Below the pieces are notes generated by a model. It did no database searches. It saw only the letters and a list, made by a program, of their open reading frames with translations, and was not told the DNA's origin. A DNA stretch of 64,000 nt from JAGNDO01 sp963704975. Lineage in GTDB: Bacteria; Chloroflexota; Anaerolineae; Caldilineales; Caldilineaceae. Where the stretch lies: the NCBI GenBank assembly GCA_963704975.1, contig CAVPIK010000002.1:1-64000 (forward strand). The letters are read 5' to 3'. The position numbers and the translations under genes were made by a program. Of the stretch, positions 43,527 through 53,093 are shown piece after piece. Numbering within the stretch: position 1 is the stretch's first letter; the number at the start of each line of letters is the position of its first letter.

Positions 43527-45164
43527 CTACTTCTGACTGGCCAAGAAGGACTGCACCGCGGCATAGCGGCTGTCGGCATGGTTGATCAGGTCGGCGACCG
43601 CGGTGTCGAAGGCCGTGGTATTCACCTCTTTGACGGCGTAGGGCCGGATCAGGTCGAACAGGGCCTGATAGGTGGCTTCCATGCTGTCCGGGTTGAAGGC
43701 GCTCTCCGCCACCTGGGCCACATAGTCCACATACTGGGCGTGGTAGACCTCATCCGCCACCAGATAGCTGATCAGGGGCCAGTTCGCCCCCACTTCCTCC
43801 AAGCCAAGGGACAAAATCGCCCCCCTGCCGCCCGCTGATTTCAGGGCCTCGTTGTTGTCCCAGGGAATCCAGGTAATCTGGCCCGTGGTGGGGTTGGTGT
43901 AGAGATAGTAGTTGTGATAGGCCACCCCATAGGTGTCCCAGTTCTGGATCACCGTGTTGGTCGCCAGCCAGCGCAGGAAGGTGTCCACATCAAAGACCGC
44001 TTCCAGATTCGTGCGCCAGGTGGCCGGGTCGGTCAGCCGTTGGTCGCTGTGCAGCACATCGTACAGGGCCAGGATGTCGCTGTAGTCGGCCTCGTCGCCG
44101 TTGGTCTCCTTGTCGAAGTCGGTCTCGTTGAAGCTGCCAGCGGCGAAGGAGGAGCCGATGCCCTCCGGTTTGTAGACATTGCCGCTATCGTCCTCAAAGT
44201 TGGTCTCGATCACCGTGTCGTCCACCACTTCGACCATGGTGTACAGGCCAAAGTAGGTCGGCCCTTCGCCGTAATCCACATAGACTTCGTAGAAAGCGGT
44301 TTGGGGTGCGACCACGCCCATCTCCTCAAAGACGTCGTAGGCCACGGTCTCCCGCATCAGGGAATTGTCCTGATAGTTGCTGGAGAGGGACAACTGCTTG
44401 AAGCCATAGAAGCGCTGGTTGTCGATTTCGGGGTATTCGTCCTCGAACTCGTCAAAGTCCAGCTTCAAGGGCATCTTCAGGCTGCCGCTGGTCCAGGAAG
44501 AGCGCAGGCTGGAATTGCCTTTGAAGCGGATGCCCACGTTGGTCCACACATCCCCCTCGAATTCCACGGTTGACGCCACCCAGATCGGGTTCTCCGTATC
44601 CGTCTCCAACCCAGGACCGCCAACGCCGCCGCCACGCACACCGCCTGCTTGGTCGACTCCCCCAGGAGCGACACCCTCAGGCGCAACGCCCCCAGGGGCG
44701 ACTCCCCCAGGTGCAATACCCCCAGGCGCACCACCTGCCGGACGATCGCCGGTGCGCCCCGCCACACCGCCCGCAGCCGCTGAATTGCCCTGCGCGCCGT
44801 AGATTGTGGCCATGTCCGCCATCATCGCCGCCCAGTCCTCCGCGGAGATGGTGATGTCCAGCCGGTTGACCTCATCGTCCGGGAAGACCGTGGCGTAGTC
44901 CGGGTCCGCCGAATTGTCGTGGGTGGCCTCGGACCAGCCGTCCGGTCGGGCGACTTCGTCGCTGTCCGCCGTCTCCGCTGCCGGGGCCGATGGCTCCACG
45001 GCCACGGTCGTTGTCTGGCCCGTATTGGTGGACTCAACCGCCGCGCTGAGTGCGGTTGGGGCTACCGTCGGGCTGTCTGTTTGGTCGTCCTGGCTGTTGC
45101 AGGAAATCACCAAGAAGGTGGCGAGGAGCAACAAAAGGATGGTTGTGATTAGTTTTCGTTTCAT
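43527..45164 (-). CDS. CotH kinase family lipoprotein
   Basis: A 545-residue protein. Lipoprotein signal: MKRK, hydrophobic core, lipobox ending at C22. Then a low-complexity Thr/Ala/Glu linker, a Gly/Ala/Pro repeat (GGVAP units, about 125-170), and the CotH domain (FKGNSSLRSSW, FKQLSLSSNYQDNS, LYTMVEVVDD, WDNNEAL). CotH proteins are protein kinase-fold enzymes, first known in spore coats but widespread. GGAGAAA precedes the ATG at 45164. Grouped with DUF4956 and VTC genes, an arrangement seen in other bacteria. Confidence 0.9.
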   Translation of the reverse strand: MKRKLITTILLLLLATFLVISCNSQDDQTDSPTVAPTALSAAVESTNTGQTTTVAVEPSAPAAETADSDEVARPDGWSEATHDNSADPDYATVFPDDEVNRLDITISAEDWAAMMADMATIYGAQGNSAAAGGVAGRTGDRPAGGAPGGIAPGGVAPGGVAPEGVAPGGVDQAGGVRGGGVGGPGLETDTENPIWVASTVEFEGDVWTNVGIRFKGNSSLRSSWTSGSLKMPLKLDFDEFEDEYPEIDNQRFYGFKQLSLSSNYQDNSLMRETVAYDVFEEMGVVAPQTAFYEVYVDYGEGPTYFGLYTMVEVVDDTVIETNFEDDSGNVYKPEGIGSSFAAGSFNETDFDKETNGDEADYSDILALYDVLHSDQRLTDPATWRTNLEAVFDVDTFLRWLATNTVIQNWDTYGVAYHNYYLYTNPTTGQITWIPWDNNEALKSAGGRGAILSLGLEEVGANWPLISYLVADEVYHAQYVDYVAQVAESAFNPDSMEATYQALFDLIRPYAVKEVNTTAFDTAVADLINHADSRYAAVQSFLASQK

Positions 45165-45293
45165 GAGATTTCTCCGTGTTCGATCTGTTAATCTGAATGC
45201 GGTCATTTTAAGTTAGGTTGAGGAGTTTGCACCCCGTTCGGGCCTTGGCCAGTTCTGTCGAACCAGTGAACTCACGTCGAATCTGGCGTCGAC

Positions 45294-45372
45294 CCGTTCG
45301 CACCAGGGGGTGCGAACTCCTCAGAATGCATTGGGTCCTGCCCGCGGAGTTCGCACCCCCTGGTGCGAACGG
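45294..45372. repeat. Perfect 27-base inverted repeat
   Basis: Arms at 45294-45320 and 45346-45372 are exact complements and each contains the shorter palindrome TTCGCACCAGGGGGTGCGAA-like core. Another partial copy of the word GAGGAGTTTGCACC lies at 45220. It separates CotH from DUF4956. Confidence 0.85.
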
Positions 45373-45410
45373 CTCTGCGTCAAGGGGCGCAGGATCCCCT
45401 ACCCTTGGCG

Positions 45411-46037
45411 TTACTCCTCGGCCATCAACGCTTCCTCATACGCCTCAAACTCGTCGCTGAAGCCGTTGGGTTCGATGTAATAGATCTTCAACTCTGCCGT
45501 GTCCCGCAGGAAGTTGATGCGGCCCACTTCGGCCCGGATGATGGTCAGGCCGGTGCGCTGTTGCAGGTCGGCCAACAGCAGCTCCCGGTTCTCGGGCCGA
45601 ATCAGGTCGATGCGCTCGTAGGTGATGCGCTTGGACGTGTCGTAGTGAAAGCCCCAGCCCCGCTCCAACATGAAGAGCACGGCCACGACCAGGGCGTTGG
45701 CGGTGACCAACTCCATGTAGCCCTCCCCGGTCAGCAGCACCGAGTTCATCACCGGCAGGGCGATGATCACGAAGAGATAGGTCATCTCTCGGGTGGGCAT
45801 GGGGTCCGTGCGATAGCGCAGGACCGAGAAGATGGCAAAGAGGCCAAAGCCCACGCCGATGCTCAGATCCACGCTGGTGAGCAGGCTGAGCACAAAGTAG
45901 ATCACCGTGTTAAAGGCCAAGAAGGTGAAGACATAGTTCTTGTTATGCTTCAGCGGGTAGTAGATAAACCTGACGATCACAAAGGCCACCGCAAAGTTGA
46001 ACCCGAAATTAAGCACAAAATTCAAAAAATCGCTCAT
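45411..46037 (-). CDS. DUF4956 membrane protein
   Basis: A 208-residue protein with four to five transmembrane helices in the first 130 residues (FNFAVAFVIVRFIYYP, SVDLSIGVGFGLFAIFSVLRYRTDPMPTREM) and a soluble C-terminal alpha/beta domain. The LRYRTDPMPTREM box is the DUF4956 hallmark. Function unknown; the gene usually neighbours VTC polyphosphate-polymerase-domain genes, as here. Start ATG overlaps the VTC stop (TGATG), suggesting coupling. Confidence 0.9.
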   Translation of the reverse strand: MSDFLNFVLNFGFNFAVAFVIVRFIYYPLKHNKNYVFTFLAFNTVIYFVLSLLTSVDLSIGVGFGLFAIFSVLRYRTDPMPTREMTYLFVIIALPVMNSVLLTGEGYMELVTANALVVAVLFMLERGWGFHYDTSKRITYERIDLIRPENRELLLADLQQRTGLTIIRAEVGRINFLRDTAELKIYYIEPNGFSDEFEAYEEALMAEE

Positions 46038-46894
46038 CACATCATTTCTCCATTCATCAGCTTGCCCACCTGAAGCATCCGGGGCTTGAAGTTATTCTTT
46101 TTGACTTCGTCGTAGAGGCTGGCGACGCCCATGCAATATTTGCTGAAACCCGGAGGGCCGCACGCCCATCCCCCGCATCTGGCGGATGAAGTCCGACTGC
46201 ATGTTGAAGCCATCCTGCTTGACCTCGGCGATGGCGATGCCGGGCAGCCCCACCTGGGCTTGGTCCCGCTGAAATTCCAGGTTGACGTCCAGGGTCAGCC
46301 GCTCCACGCTGCTCTTGCTGACCAGGGTGATGCGCATGAACTGGTTCCACAGCTTGGGCTCCAGCATCGTCGGGTCGTTGGGATAGTGGTCGTGGACAAA
46401 GTTGGCCGTGCCTCGGTCGAAGGCTGTCACCACGTCCGGGGTCTGCATGCGGCTTTTGATGGTGCGGTTCTTGTTGGTTTTGAACTTCACCTCCAAGAAG
46501 GCCAAGTGGGAATCCACATATTCCCGGGCCCGCACCTTATAGCGGCTGGTGAAAGCCGTCATGGTGCCGGGTGTACAGGTCAAAATCCGGCGTGTCGAAG
46601 TAGACGGTCTGGTAGTGGTTGAGCCGGTTGCCTTTGATGGTCAACACCCGATAGCGGTCGGTGAGCTGGGCCAGGGCCTGTTGCAGTTGGCCGGTTTGCA
46701 GCACATACTTGGTGTCCGTGCGGTCCAGCAGGGCCACGTCGTCCATCTCCTTCAGGCTGATGGGGTCGAATCGGCCCATCAATGCTCTCCAAAGAGGTCA
46801 TGCTGGCCGGCTGGGCAAACATGGCGACCGCCGGAAAGCTGGGGAAACTCGACGGGGCCTGGATTGGGGCGAAAGATTGCAGTTGATTGATCAT
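46037..46894 (-). CDS. VTC-domain protein, polyphosphate polymerase-like (three frameshifts)
   Basis: The reconstructed protein is 284 residues. VTC-domain signatures: LLDRTDTKYVL, YFDTPDFDLYTRHH, SRYKVRAREYVDS, FLEVKFKTNKNRTIKSR, and IAIAEVKQDG. In yeast the VTC4 tunnel domain makes polyphosphate from ATP; bacterial relatives are presumed similar. The basic residues of the tunnel are present. Start at 46894 follows AGGAGTG by 6 bases. Extra T near 46790, 46565 and 46148 break it. Confidence 0.85.
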
Positions 46895-47019
46895 GGCCGA
46901 CACTCCTATGCTGAAACGATTGGTTGAACAAACTGTCGTCCCCATAATAGAAGAAAGTTATTTAGAGGGTATTTAGACGAGGTAAAAAAGTGGTGTACTT
47001 TCCCATCGAGATCGGCTAC

Positions 47020-47049
47020 TTGATAGAGAGACAACCGGACTGTTATACT
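47020..47049 (+). promoter_or_regulatory. Candidate promoter of asparaginase gene
   Basis: TTGATA (47020-47025), 18 bases, TATACT (47044-47049), 58 bases before the ATG at 47108. Confidence 0.6.
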
Positions 47050-47107
47050 TAGGCCCGTGGTTATCCGCAGCCACGCACCACCCAACTCATCGAGAAAGCA
47101 ATCAACC

Positions 47108-48077
47108 ATGTCCGCACCCAACACCCCCGTCATTGTTATGAGTGAAAACGGCCGCCACGGCGCAATGGTGGCCATGAAAATTCTGCGCCAGGGCGGCACC
47201 GCCTTGGACGCCGTGGAAGCCGCCTGCCGCTATGTGGAAGACGACATCAACGACCGCACGGTGGGCCGGGGCGGCACGCCCAACGTCCTGGGCCAGGTGG
47301 AGTTGGACGCCAGCATCATGGACGGGCGCACGCTCCAGGCTGGGGCCGTGGCGGCCCTGCGGGGGTATGGCAAGGCCATCACCCTGGCCCGGCAGGTGAT
47401 GACCGAACTGCCCCACGTTTTGGTGGTGGGAGAAGGCGCGGCCCGTTTCGCCGCGGAGATGGGCCACGCGCCGGAAGATCAACTGACCCCGGAGACCCAC
47501 GCCCGCTGGCAAGCCCGCTTCGCCGAGGCCGGCATCGAGTTGAATGAGGCGGATCTGCGGGGCAATATCGACCGCCTGCGCTACATGACCGGCCAACTCA
47601 CCCGGCCCATGAACTTGACCGAGCAGATCGACAAAAGCAAACTGACCACGGGCACGGTCAACTTCCTGGCCCGGGACATGCACGGGGATCTGGCCTCCGC
47701 GGTCAGCACCAGCGGTCTGGGCTGGAAGTATCCCGGCCGGGTGGGGGACAGTCCCGCTGATCGGCGCGGGCAATTATTGCGACAACCGCTACGGCGCTGC
47801 CGCCTGCACAGGCATGGGCGAACTGGCCATCCGGGTCAGCACGGCCCGCAGTCTGGTTCTGTACATGAAGATGGGCATGAGCCTGCGGGAAGCCGGCCTG
47901 GAAACCCTGCAAGATCTGCGGGCCTTGGGCAAGCGAGAAGAGCAATACATGAACATCGTCGCCCTCACCCCCAACGGCGACGTGGCCGGATTCAGCGACG
48001 TCCCCGGTCGCCTCTACGCCCACATGACCGGCGACATGGACGAGCCGGTGTTGGTCGAGCGGATTACGATAGAATGA
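47108..48077 (+). CDS. Isoaspartyl peptidase/L-asparaginase, Ntn-hydrolase family (one frameshift)
   Basis: The reconstructed protein is 322 residues. The nucleophilic Thr of the autoprocessing site is in TTGTVNFLARD, followed by ASAVSTSGLGWKYPGRVGDSPLIGAGNYCDN, matching glycosylasparaginase/plant-type asparaginases. The precursor cleaves itself before the Thr to give two chains that hydrolyse isoaspartyl dipeptides or N-glycosyl-asparagine. No signal peptide. An extra C near 47750 breaks the frame just after the active-site motif. Confidence 0.9.
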
Positions 48078-48080
48078 GAC

Positions 48081-48146
48081 GTGTGCGTGATGCGTGTTAC
48101 GTGAGGTGAGCTTGTCGAACCCCACGTAACACGCATCACGCAACAC
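48081..48146. repeat. Palindrome of GTGATGCGTGTTACGTG units
   Basis: GTGATGCGTGTTACGTG on the left and CACGTAACACGCATCAC on the right are exact complements. The loop is about 25 bases. Confidence 0.8.
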
Positions 48147-48164
48147 GCAACACGGAGAAAGCCC

Positions 48165-49430
48165 ATGCCCACCCAAGTCATCATGCCCCGCTTTGGGGAA
48201 ACGGTTGTTGACGGTACGGTTTCCCGCTGGCTGAAGGCCGAAGGGGAACGCATCGAGAAGATGGAGACCCTGCTGGAGGTCAGCACGGACAAGATCGACT
48301 CGGAGATCCCCTCGCCGGCCAGCGGGGTGATCTTGCGCATCCTCGTGCCCGAAGGCAAAACCGTGGACGCGGGGACGATCCTGGCCTACATCGGCCAGCC
48401 CGGCGAAAGTCGTGGAGCGCCGGCCCCGCAGCAGCCAAGGCAGATCGGAAGAGGCGGTCGCCGAGGCCATCCGTCCCCGCGGCTTCCAGCCGCTCGCCCC
48501 TCGCCAAACCCACCGGACGCGCCTTCATTTCAGCCCGGTGGTCGCCCGCATCGCCGCCGAACATGACGTGGACGTGAACCAGATCCCCGGCACGGGCATG
48601 GGCGGACGGGTGACGAAAAAGGACATTTTGGCCTTCGTGGAAGTCAGGCATGGCGGCATCGGTCGCGCCCTCCTCCGCTCCCCCGCCCCCCCGCCCCGCC
48701 GCGCCCCCCACCGCCGACGAAATCCTGCGCCCCCTCTCCGCCATGCGCCGGGCCATTGCCGCCCACATGGTGGCAGAGCGTGCGCACCAGCCCCCACGTC
48801 ACCACCATTTTCGAGGTGGACATGAGCGCGGTGGTGCGTCATCGGGCGGCGCAGAAAGCCGCCTTTGCCGAGAAGGGGCTGAGTCTCACCTTCACCCCCT
48901 ATTTTGTGGCCGCCGTGGCCGAGGCCCTCAAAGCCGTGCCCGAAGCCAACAGCCGCTTCAGCGACGACGGGGTGATCCTCAGCCGCCGGGTGAATGTGGG
49001 CATGGCCGTCTCGACCGAATCCAAGGGCGAGCGGGGGCTGATCGTCCCCGTGATCCGGGATGCGGACGAGAAAAACCTGATGGGCCTGGCCCGCACCGTG
49101 GCCGACTTGGCCGAGCGGGCCAGATCGGGTCGCCTCACCCCGGACGAAACCCAGGGCGGCACCTTTACGATCACCAACCACGGGGTCAGCGGCAGCCTGA
49201 TCGGCACGCCCATCATCAACCAGCCCCAATGCGCCATTTTGGGCATCGGGGCCATCGTCAAGCGGCCCATTGTGATCAGCAGCGAGCCTCTCCTGCCCAG
49301 CGCGGACGACGCCATCGTCATCCGCCCCATGTGCTACCTCAGCCTCAGCTTCGACCACCGAATCCTGGACGGGGCCGGGGCCGACGCATTTTTGGCCAAG
49401 GTGAAGGGCACGCTGGAAAACTGGCGCTGA
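48165..49430 (+). CDS. 2-oxo acid dehydrogenase E2 (dihydrolipoyl acyltransferase) (three frameshifts)
   Basis: The reconstructed protein is about 420 residues: lipoyl domain (about 1-80, lipoyl Lys in STDKIDSEIP), linker, E3/E1-binding domain (FSPVVARIAAEHDVD, VTKKDILAF), second linker, and the C-terminal acyltransferase domain ending with the catalytic His motif DHRILDGAGADAF. It is the core of pyruvate, branched-chain or related complexes; which one cannot be told from E2 alone, and no E1 is in the window. Extra bases near 48412, 48652 and 48785. Confidence 0.88.
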
Positions 49431-49436
49431 TTTTCA

Positions 49437-49516
49437 ACGCAAAGAACGCAAAGAGTCGCAAAGATCGCAGAGGGAAAAACCTTTCCGATCTTTGCGACTC
49501 TTTGCGTTCTTTGCGT
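49437..49516. repeat. Palindrome of ACGCAAAG units
   Basis: Tandem ACGCAAAG-type words on the left and complementary CTTTGCG words on the right form a long hairpin. It resembles the CACAAAG palindrome at 58883. Confidence 0.8.
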
Positions 49517-49586
49517 CAAAAGGCCTTGTTGCAACAACCCTGCATTTTTGACCTTGGATGATTTGGGAAAAATTAACGAGGATCGA

Positions 49587-50399
49587 TCAGATCTGGCACT
49601 GGGGGCAGAAGTGGGTGCTGCGTTGAACAAGTTTGATCCGTTCGATGGGGTGACCGCAGACAGGACAGGGCTGCCCCGTGCGCCGGAAGACTTTGTGTAG
49701 ATCCTGGAAGGATCCCTTTTCCCCTGTGGGCGGAGTGTAGTTTTGCAGACTGCTGCCCCGCATCTCGATGCCCAGGGTCAGCACAGCCCGCACGGCCTGG
49801 CAGAGGGCGGCCACCTCGGGCGCGGAGAGGCTCTCCCCCGTGCGGGTGGGGCGGATGCGGGCCAGGAAGAGGGCTTCATCCGCATAGATGTTCCCCACCC
49901 CGGCCACAATGGACTGATCCAACAGCATGGCCTTGATGCTGGCCCGTCGCCCGGCCAGGGCCGCGGCCAACACCGCCGGGGTGAAGTCCGCGTCCAGGGG
50001 TTCCGGCCCCAGGCGATGCAGAACGCTTTGGGTGTCCGTCACCAGCCACACACGCCCAAATTTGCGTTGATCCGAAAAGCGCAAGCGCAGCCCCTCGTCC
50101 AGATCCAGCACCAGCCGGGTATGCTTGTCCAAGGGCAGATCCGCAGACTCCACCCGCAGCTCCCCGGTCATGCGCAGATGCACGATCAAGCTCTGACCGT
50201 TGTCCAGCCCCAAGAGCATGTACTTGCCCCGCCGTCCAAACTCCACAAAACGCCGCCCCCGCATCCCGTGCAAAAAGGCATCCGGGGAGGGTTCCGCCAC
50301 GGTGCGCGGCCACAGAACTTGCCCGCCCCGCACTTCGCGGCCCCGCAGATCTCCGGCGATTTCTCGGATATAGGTTTCGACTTCAGGCAGTTCGGGCAT
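49587..50399 (-). CDS. mutM: Formamidopyrimidine-DNA glycosylase
   Basis: A 270-residue protein. Begins MPELPEVE (catalytic P2, E3), with the helix-two-turn-helix (LDQSIVAGVGNIYADEALF) and the C-terminal zinc finger CPVCG and CPQCQ. It removes 8-oxoguanine and related lesions in base excision repair. Start at 50399 leaves the required N-terminal proline; the open frame extends upstream through repeat sequence. Intact. Confidence 0.95.
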   Translation of the reverse strand: MPELPEVETYIREIAGDLRGREVRGGQVLWPRTVAEPSPDAFLHGMRGRRFVEFGRRGKYMLLGLDNGQSLIVHLRMTGELRVESADLPLDKHTRLVLDLDEGLRLRFSDQRKFGRVWLVTDTQSVLHRLGPEPLDADFTPAVLAAALAGRRASIKAMLLDQSIVAGVGNIYADEALFLARIRPTRTGESLSAPEVAALCQAVRAVLTLGIEMRGSSLQNYTPPTGEKGSFQDLHKVFRRTGQPCPVCGHPIERIKLVQRSTHFCPQCQI

Positions 50400-50446
50400 A
50401 GGATTTTGGATTGGTGATTTTGGATTTTGGATTATTTGCCGAAACA

Positions 50447-50476
50447 AAACCGTAGCGGATCAACCCGCTACGGTTT
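50447..50476. terminator. Hairpin between mutM and upstream region
   Basis: AAACCGTAGCGG, short loop, CCGCTACGGTTT. It probably terminates the minus-strand anti-sigma transcript that ends at 50570. Confidence 0.65.
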
Positions 50477-50569
50477 CGATACGCCGCCAAGTCCGTGAAT
50501 GGTCAGCGGAGATCTCGGCGGCGGCTACTCAACCTGCGCTCGCCCTTTCACCCGCTCACTCACTTCCGC

Positions 50570-51790
50570 TCACCGACTGCGCACCCAGAGGCCGGAGAGG
50601 AGGAGGGCGAGGAGGGCCAGGCCGAGTTGGGCCAGGCGCAGGGGGAGAAGGGGCCTTCGGCCAGTTCGGGCATGGGGGCCACCGGGGCTGGGGCGAACGC
50701 GGGTTCTTGGGCCGGGGCTTCGACCGCGGCGATTTCTGGGACGACTTCTGCGGCGGGTTCCGCCATCGGTTCAGCCGCCACATCCGCCGCTGGTTCGCTC
50801 ATGGTGGCGGCTTGGGGGGCTGACTCAGTGACAGCCTCTGCCACGGCCTCTGCCGGGGCTGCGGACATTTCTGTGATGCTGAGGGATGACGCCCCGACCA
50901 TCTCTTGGCTTGCGCTCTCTGCCTCCGCCGGGGCGGGGGCGATGCGCTGGATGTCGGCGGCGGGGGGGGCGCTTTGGGCCAATGCGGCCGGGGCAGCTTG
51001 GGGGGCTGAGGCGCGTAATTTCTCCGCCACCGCCACCACCCAGGCCATCCCCACCGCCACCGACTCCGGTACGTGGTTCTGCGCCCAGGGTCATGGGTGC
51101 GGCGTCGGGGATCAACGGGGCGGCGTCCTGGGCCGGTTCTGCGGCTTCTTCGGCAAAGGACATGGCTGCGGGGGCGGCGGCTGGTTCGGCATCTTGGGCA
51201 ACATCCTGGCTGGCGGGCATGGCTTTGGCGGCGGGCATCTCGTCTGCCGCCGGTTCTTCGGCCATCACTTCTTCGGCCATGACAGCCATCTCGGCCGTGT
51301 CAGTCTGAGCATCAGCCTGGGCGATGGCGGGGGCGGCGGCGGGCATGGGCTGGGACATGGCTTGGGGGGCGGGCAGAGCCGGCGCGCCGGTGAAGGCGTC
51401 CCCGGCCAGCAGGACAAAGAAGGCCACGGCGGCCACCCCTGCCGCGTTACGCAGGAGGAGGTTGCCTCCTCCCAGAAAATCGAGCAGGCTTTGCCACAAA
51501 TCTCCCAAAGAGACGGCGGTCTGGCTTGTCTTTTGGCGTTGGGCGGCTCGGCGGGTGGCCACCACATCCGCCACCCTGGCTTCGGGCAAGACAAAGCTTT
51601 GGGGCAGGGCAATGGCGGGCAGGTCGGCCAGCAGGGCAACCGTGCGGCGCAGACTTTCCACTTCCCAGGCGATCTCAGGGTCAGCGGCCAGGGCCATTTC
51701 GACCAGCCGTTGCTCCTGGCTATTCACTTCCCCGTCGATGTAGGCAGAGAGGAGTTCTTGGTTAATCTGAGATCCGGTATGTGATGTCAT
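50570..51790 (-). CDS. Anti-sigma factor, membrane anchored (two indels)
   Basis: The reconstructed protein is about 406 residues. N-terminal LLSAYIDGEVNSQEQRLVEMAL resembles anti-sigma domains without the zinc ligands. A central transmembrane helix (AAGVAAVAFFVLLAGDAF) is followed by a very long Ala/Glu/Pro/Met-rich region. A +1 near 51065 and a -1 near 50652 restore a C-terminal hydrophobic helix (LAQLGLALLALLLSGLW) before TGA. Directly downstream of the sigma factor gene, so it likely binds it at the membrane. Confidence 0.75.
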
Positions 51791-51846
51791 TGGTTAGGCT
51801 CAACATGGGTAAGGCGCAATATTGGCGATGGCAGCAACCGTGTAGG

Positions 51847-52459
51847 TCAATCGCTACCCATAGGACGGTAGGCGGCGGGCAAAAGTTCCGAACGAGAGGC
51901 CAACAGCATTTCCCGCACCCGGCCCCGGGCCCGGCTGATGCGAGATTTGACCGTGCCCATGGTGGCCCCGGTGATCTGAACGATCTCGTCGTAGGCATAG
52001 CCCTCGACATCGCACAGGATCAGGGCCAGGCGTTGGTCGTCCGGCAGGGCGTTGATGGCCTGGCCGATCAGGGTTTGCAATTCGCCCCGCTCGGCCTCAT
52101 CCGCGGGGGAGGCGCTGGGGTCGATCAGTTGCCAGGCATGGTCCTGATCCACGGGCAGATCGTCCAGGCTGTCGGTGGGGCGGCGTTTGTTGGCCCGCAG
52201 CACGTCATAGCAGGTGTTGGTGACAATGCGCATGAGCCAGCTTTTGAAGCTGCCGCCCCGGAAGCTCTCCAAGGCCCGAAATGCTTTGATGAAGCTATCT
52301 TGCAGGGCGTCCGCGGCGCTGTCCCCGTCTTGCAAGCAGGCGATAGGCGACGCTGAAGGCCATGCCTTGATAGGTCTCCACCAATTGGTTGAAGGCGCGC
52401 ACCTCCCCGGCCAGGGATTGTTCGATTAGTTTTTGTTCCTGCTCGGTGCTCAGTGTCAT
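51847..52459 (-). CDS. ECF-type RNA polymerase sigma factor (one frameshift)
   Basis: The reconstructed protein is 203 residues. Region 2 (FNQLVETYQGMAFSVAYRLL, then ADALQDSFIKAFRALESFRGGSF with WLMRIVTNTCYD) and region 4 (INALPDDQRLALILCDVEGYAYDEIVQITG, VKSRISRARGRVRE) fit the ECF family. An extra T in CTTGCA (for CTGCA) near 52335 breaks the frame in region 2.1. Paired with the membrane anti-sigma gene, implying response to an envelope signal. Confidence 0.9.
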
Positions 52460-52612
52460 GGAAAAGCTAGTTTCATGGGATTCTTCAAGTAGGACAAGCG
52501 TAGGTTGAACGTCCGGGTACCGACCGAAGTTCCAGGGGAACTGGAGCGGTGTGATTCAGCGATTGGGAGAGTAGGTAATTGAGCAATTCTCACCCCCAGT
52601 CCAGGGCCATAT

Positions 52613-52641
52613 TTGACGTTCCGGGCCAGAGTCAGTATACT
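52613..52641 (+). promoter_or_regulatory. Near-consensus promoter of tRNA-Leu
   Basis: TTGACG (52613-52618), 17 bases, TATACT (52636-52641), placing transcription start about 20 bases before the tRNA. Confidence 0.8.
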
Positions 52642-52668
52642 CAGTGATTGTTATTTGTAGGCATATTT

Positions 52669-52755
<87 letters not shown>

Positions 52756-53093
52756 AACTGCTCTACCTATCAAGTCCAAGACTAGAACGCAGATTGACGC
52801 AGGGTTTACGCAGGGCGAAACAGATTTTTCAAGGCTATGAAAATCTGCGGACCCAGCGTATCTTCTGCCCCGTCGGCGTTCTATTCGTTTGCGGCTGGGC
52901 GAGTTATCTTCTGGCAAAGGTCGCTTCTTTTTGATAGTGGATGGCTGGGTGGTTGCAGATCGGTGACGGGCGAAGATCTGTGGAACCGGAAAGGGGTCGT
53001 GAGCGTTACCTTCCCGCTATGCCACGGTTGACGGCCCGCTAAGCTGTCCGCAACCGATCCGTGTGCCTGACTCTATTATACAGGAAGTGACCA
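52756..53093. other. Intergenic region after tRNA-Leu
   Basis: 338 bases without a convincing gene. The first part has ACGCAGATTGACGCAGGGTTTACGCAGGG-like words and a short inverted repeat around AAATCTG, resembling a degraded form of the word-type palindromes elsewhere. No clear terminator or promoter is visible. GGAAGTG before 53094 serves the next gene. Confidence 0.4.

Noticed and set aside
50499..51784. Long plus-strand Gly/Ala/Ser-rich frames opposite the anti-sigma gene
   Set aside because: They are low-complexity mirrors of the Ala/Glu/Pro-rich coding region on the minus strand.
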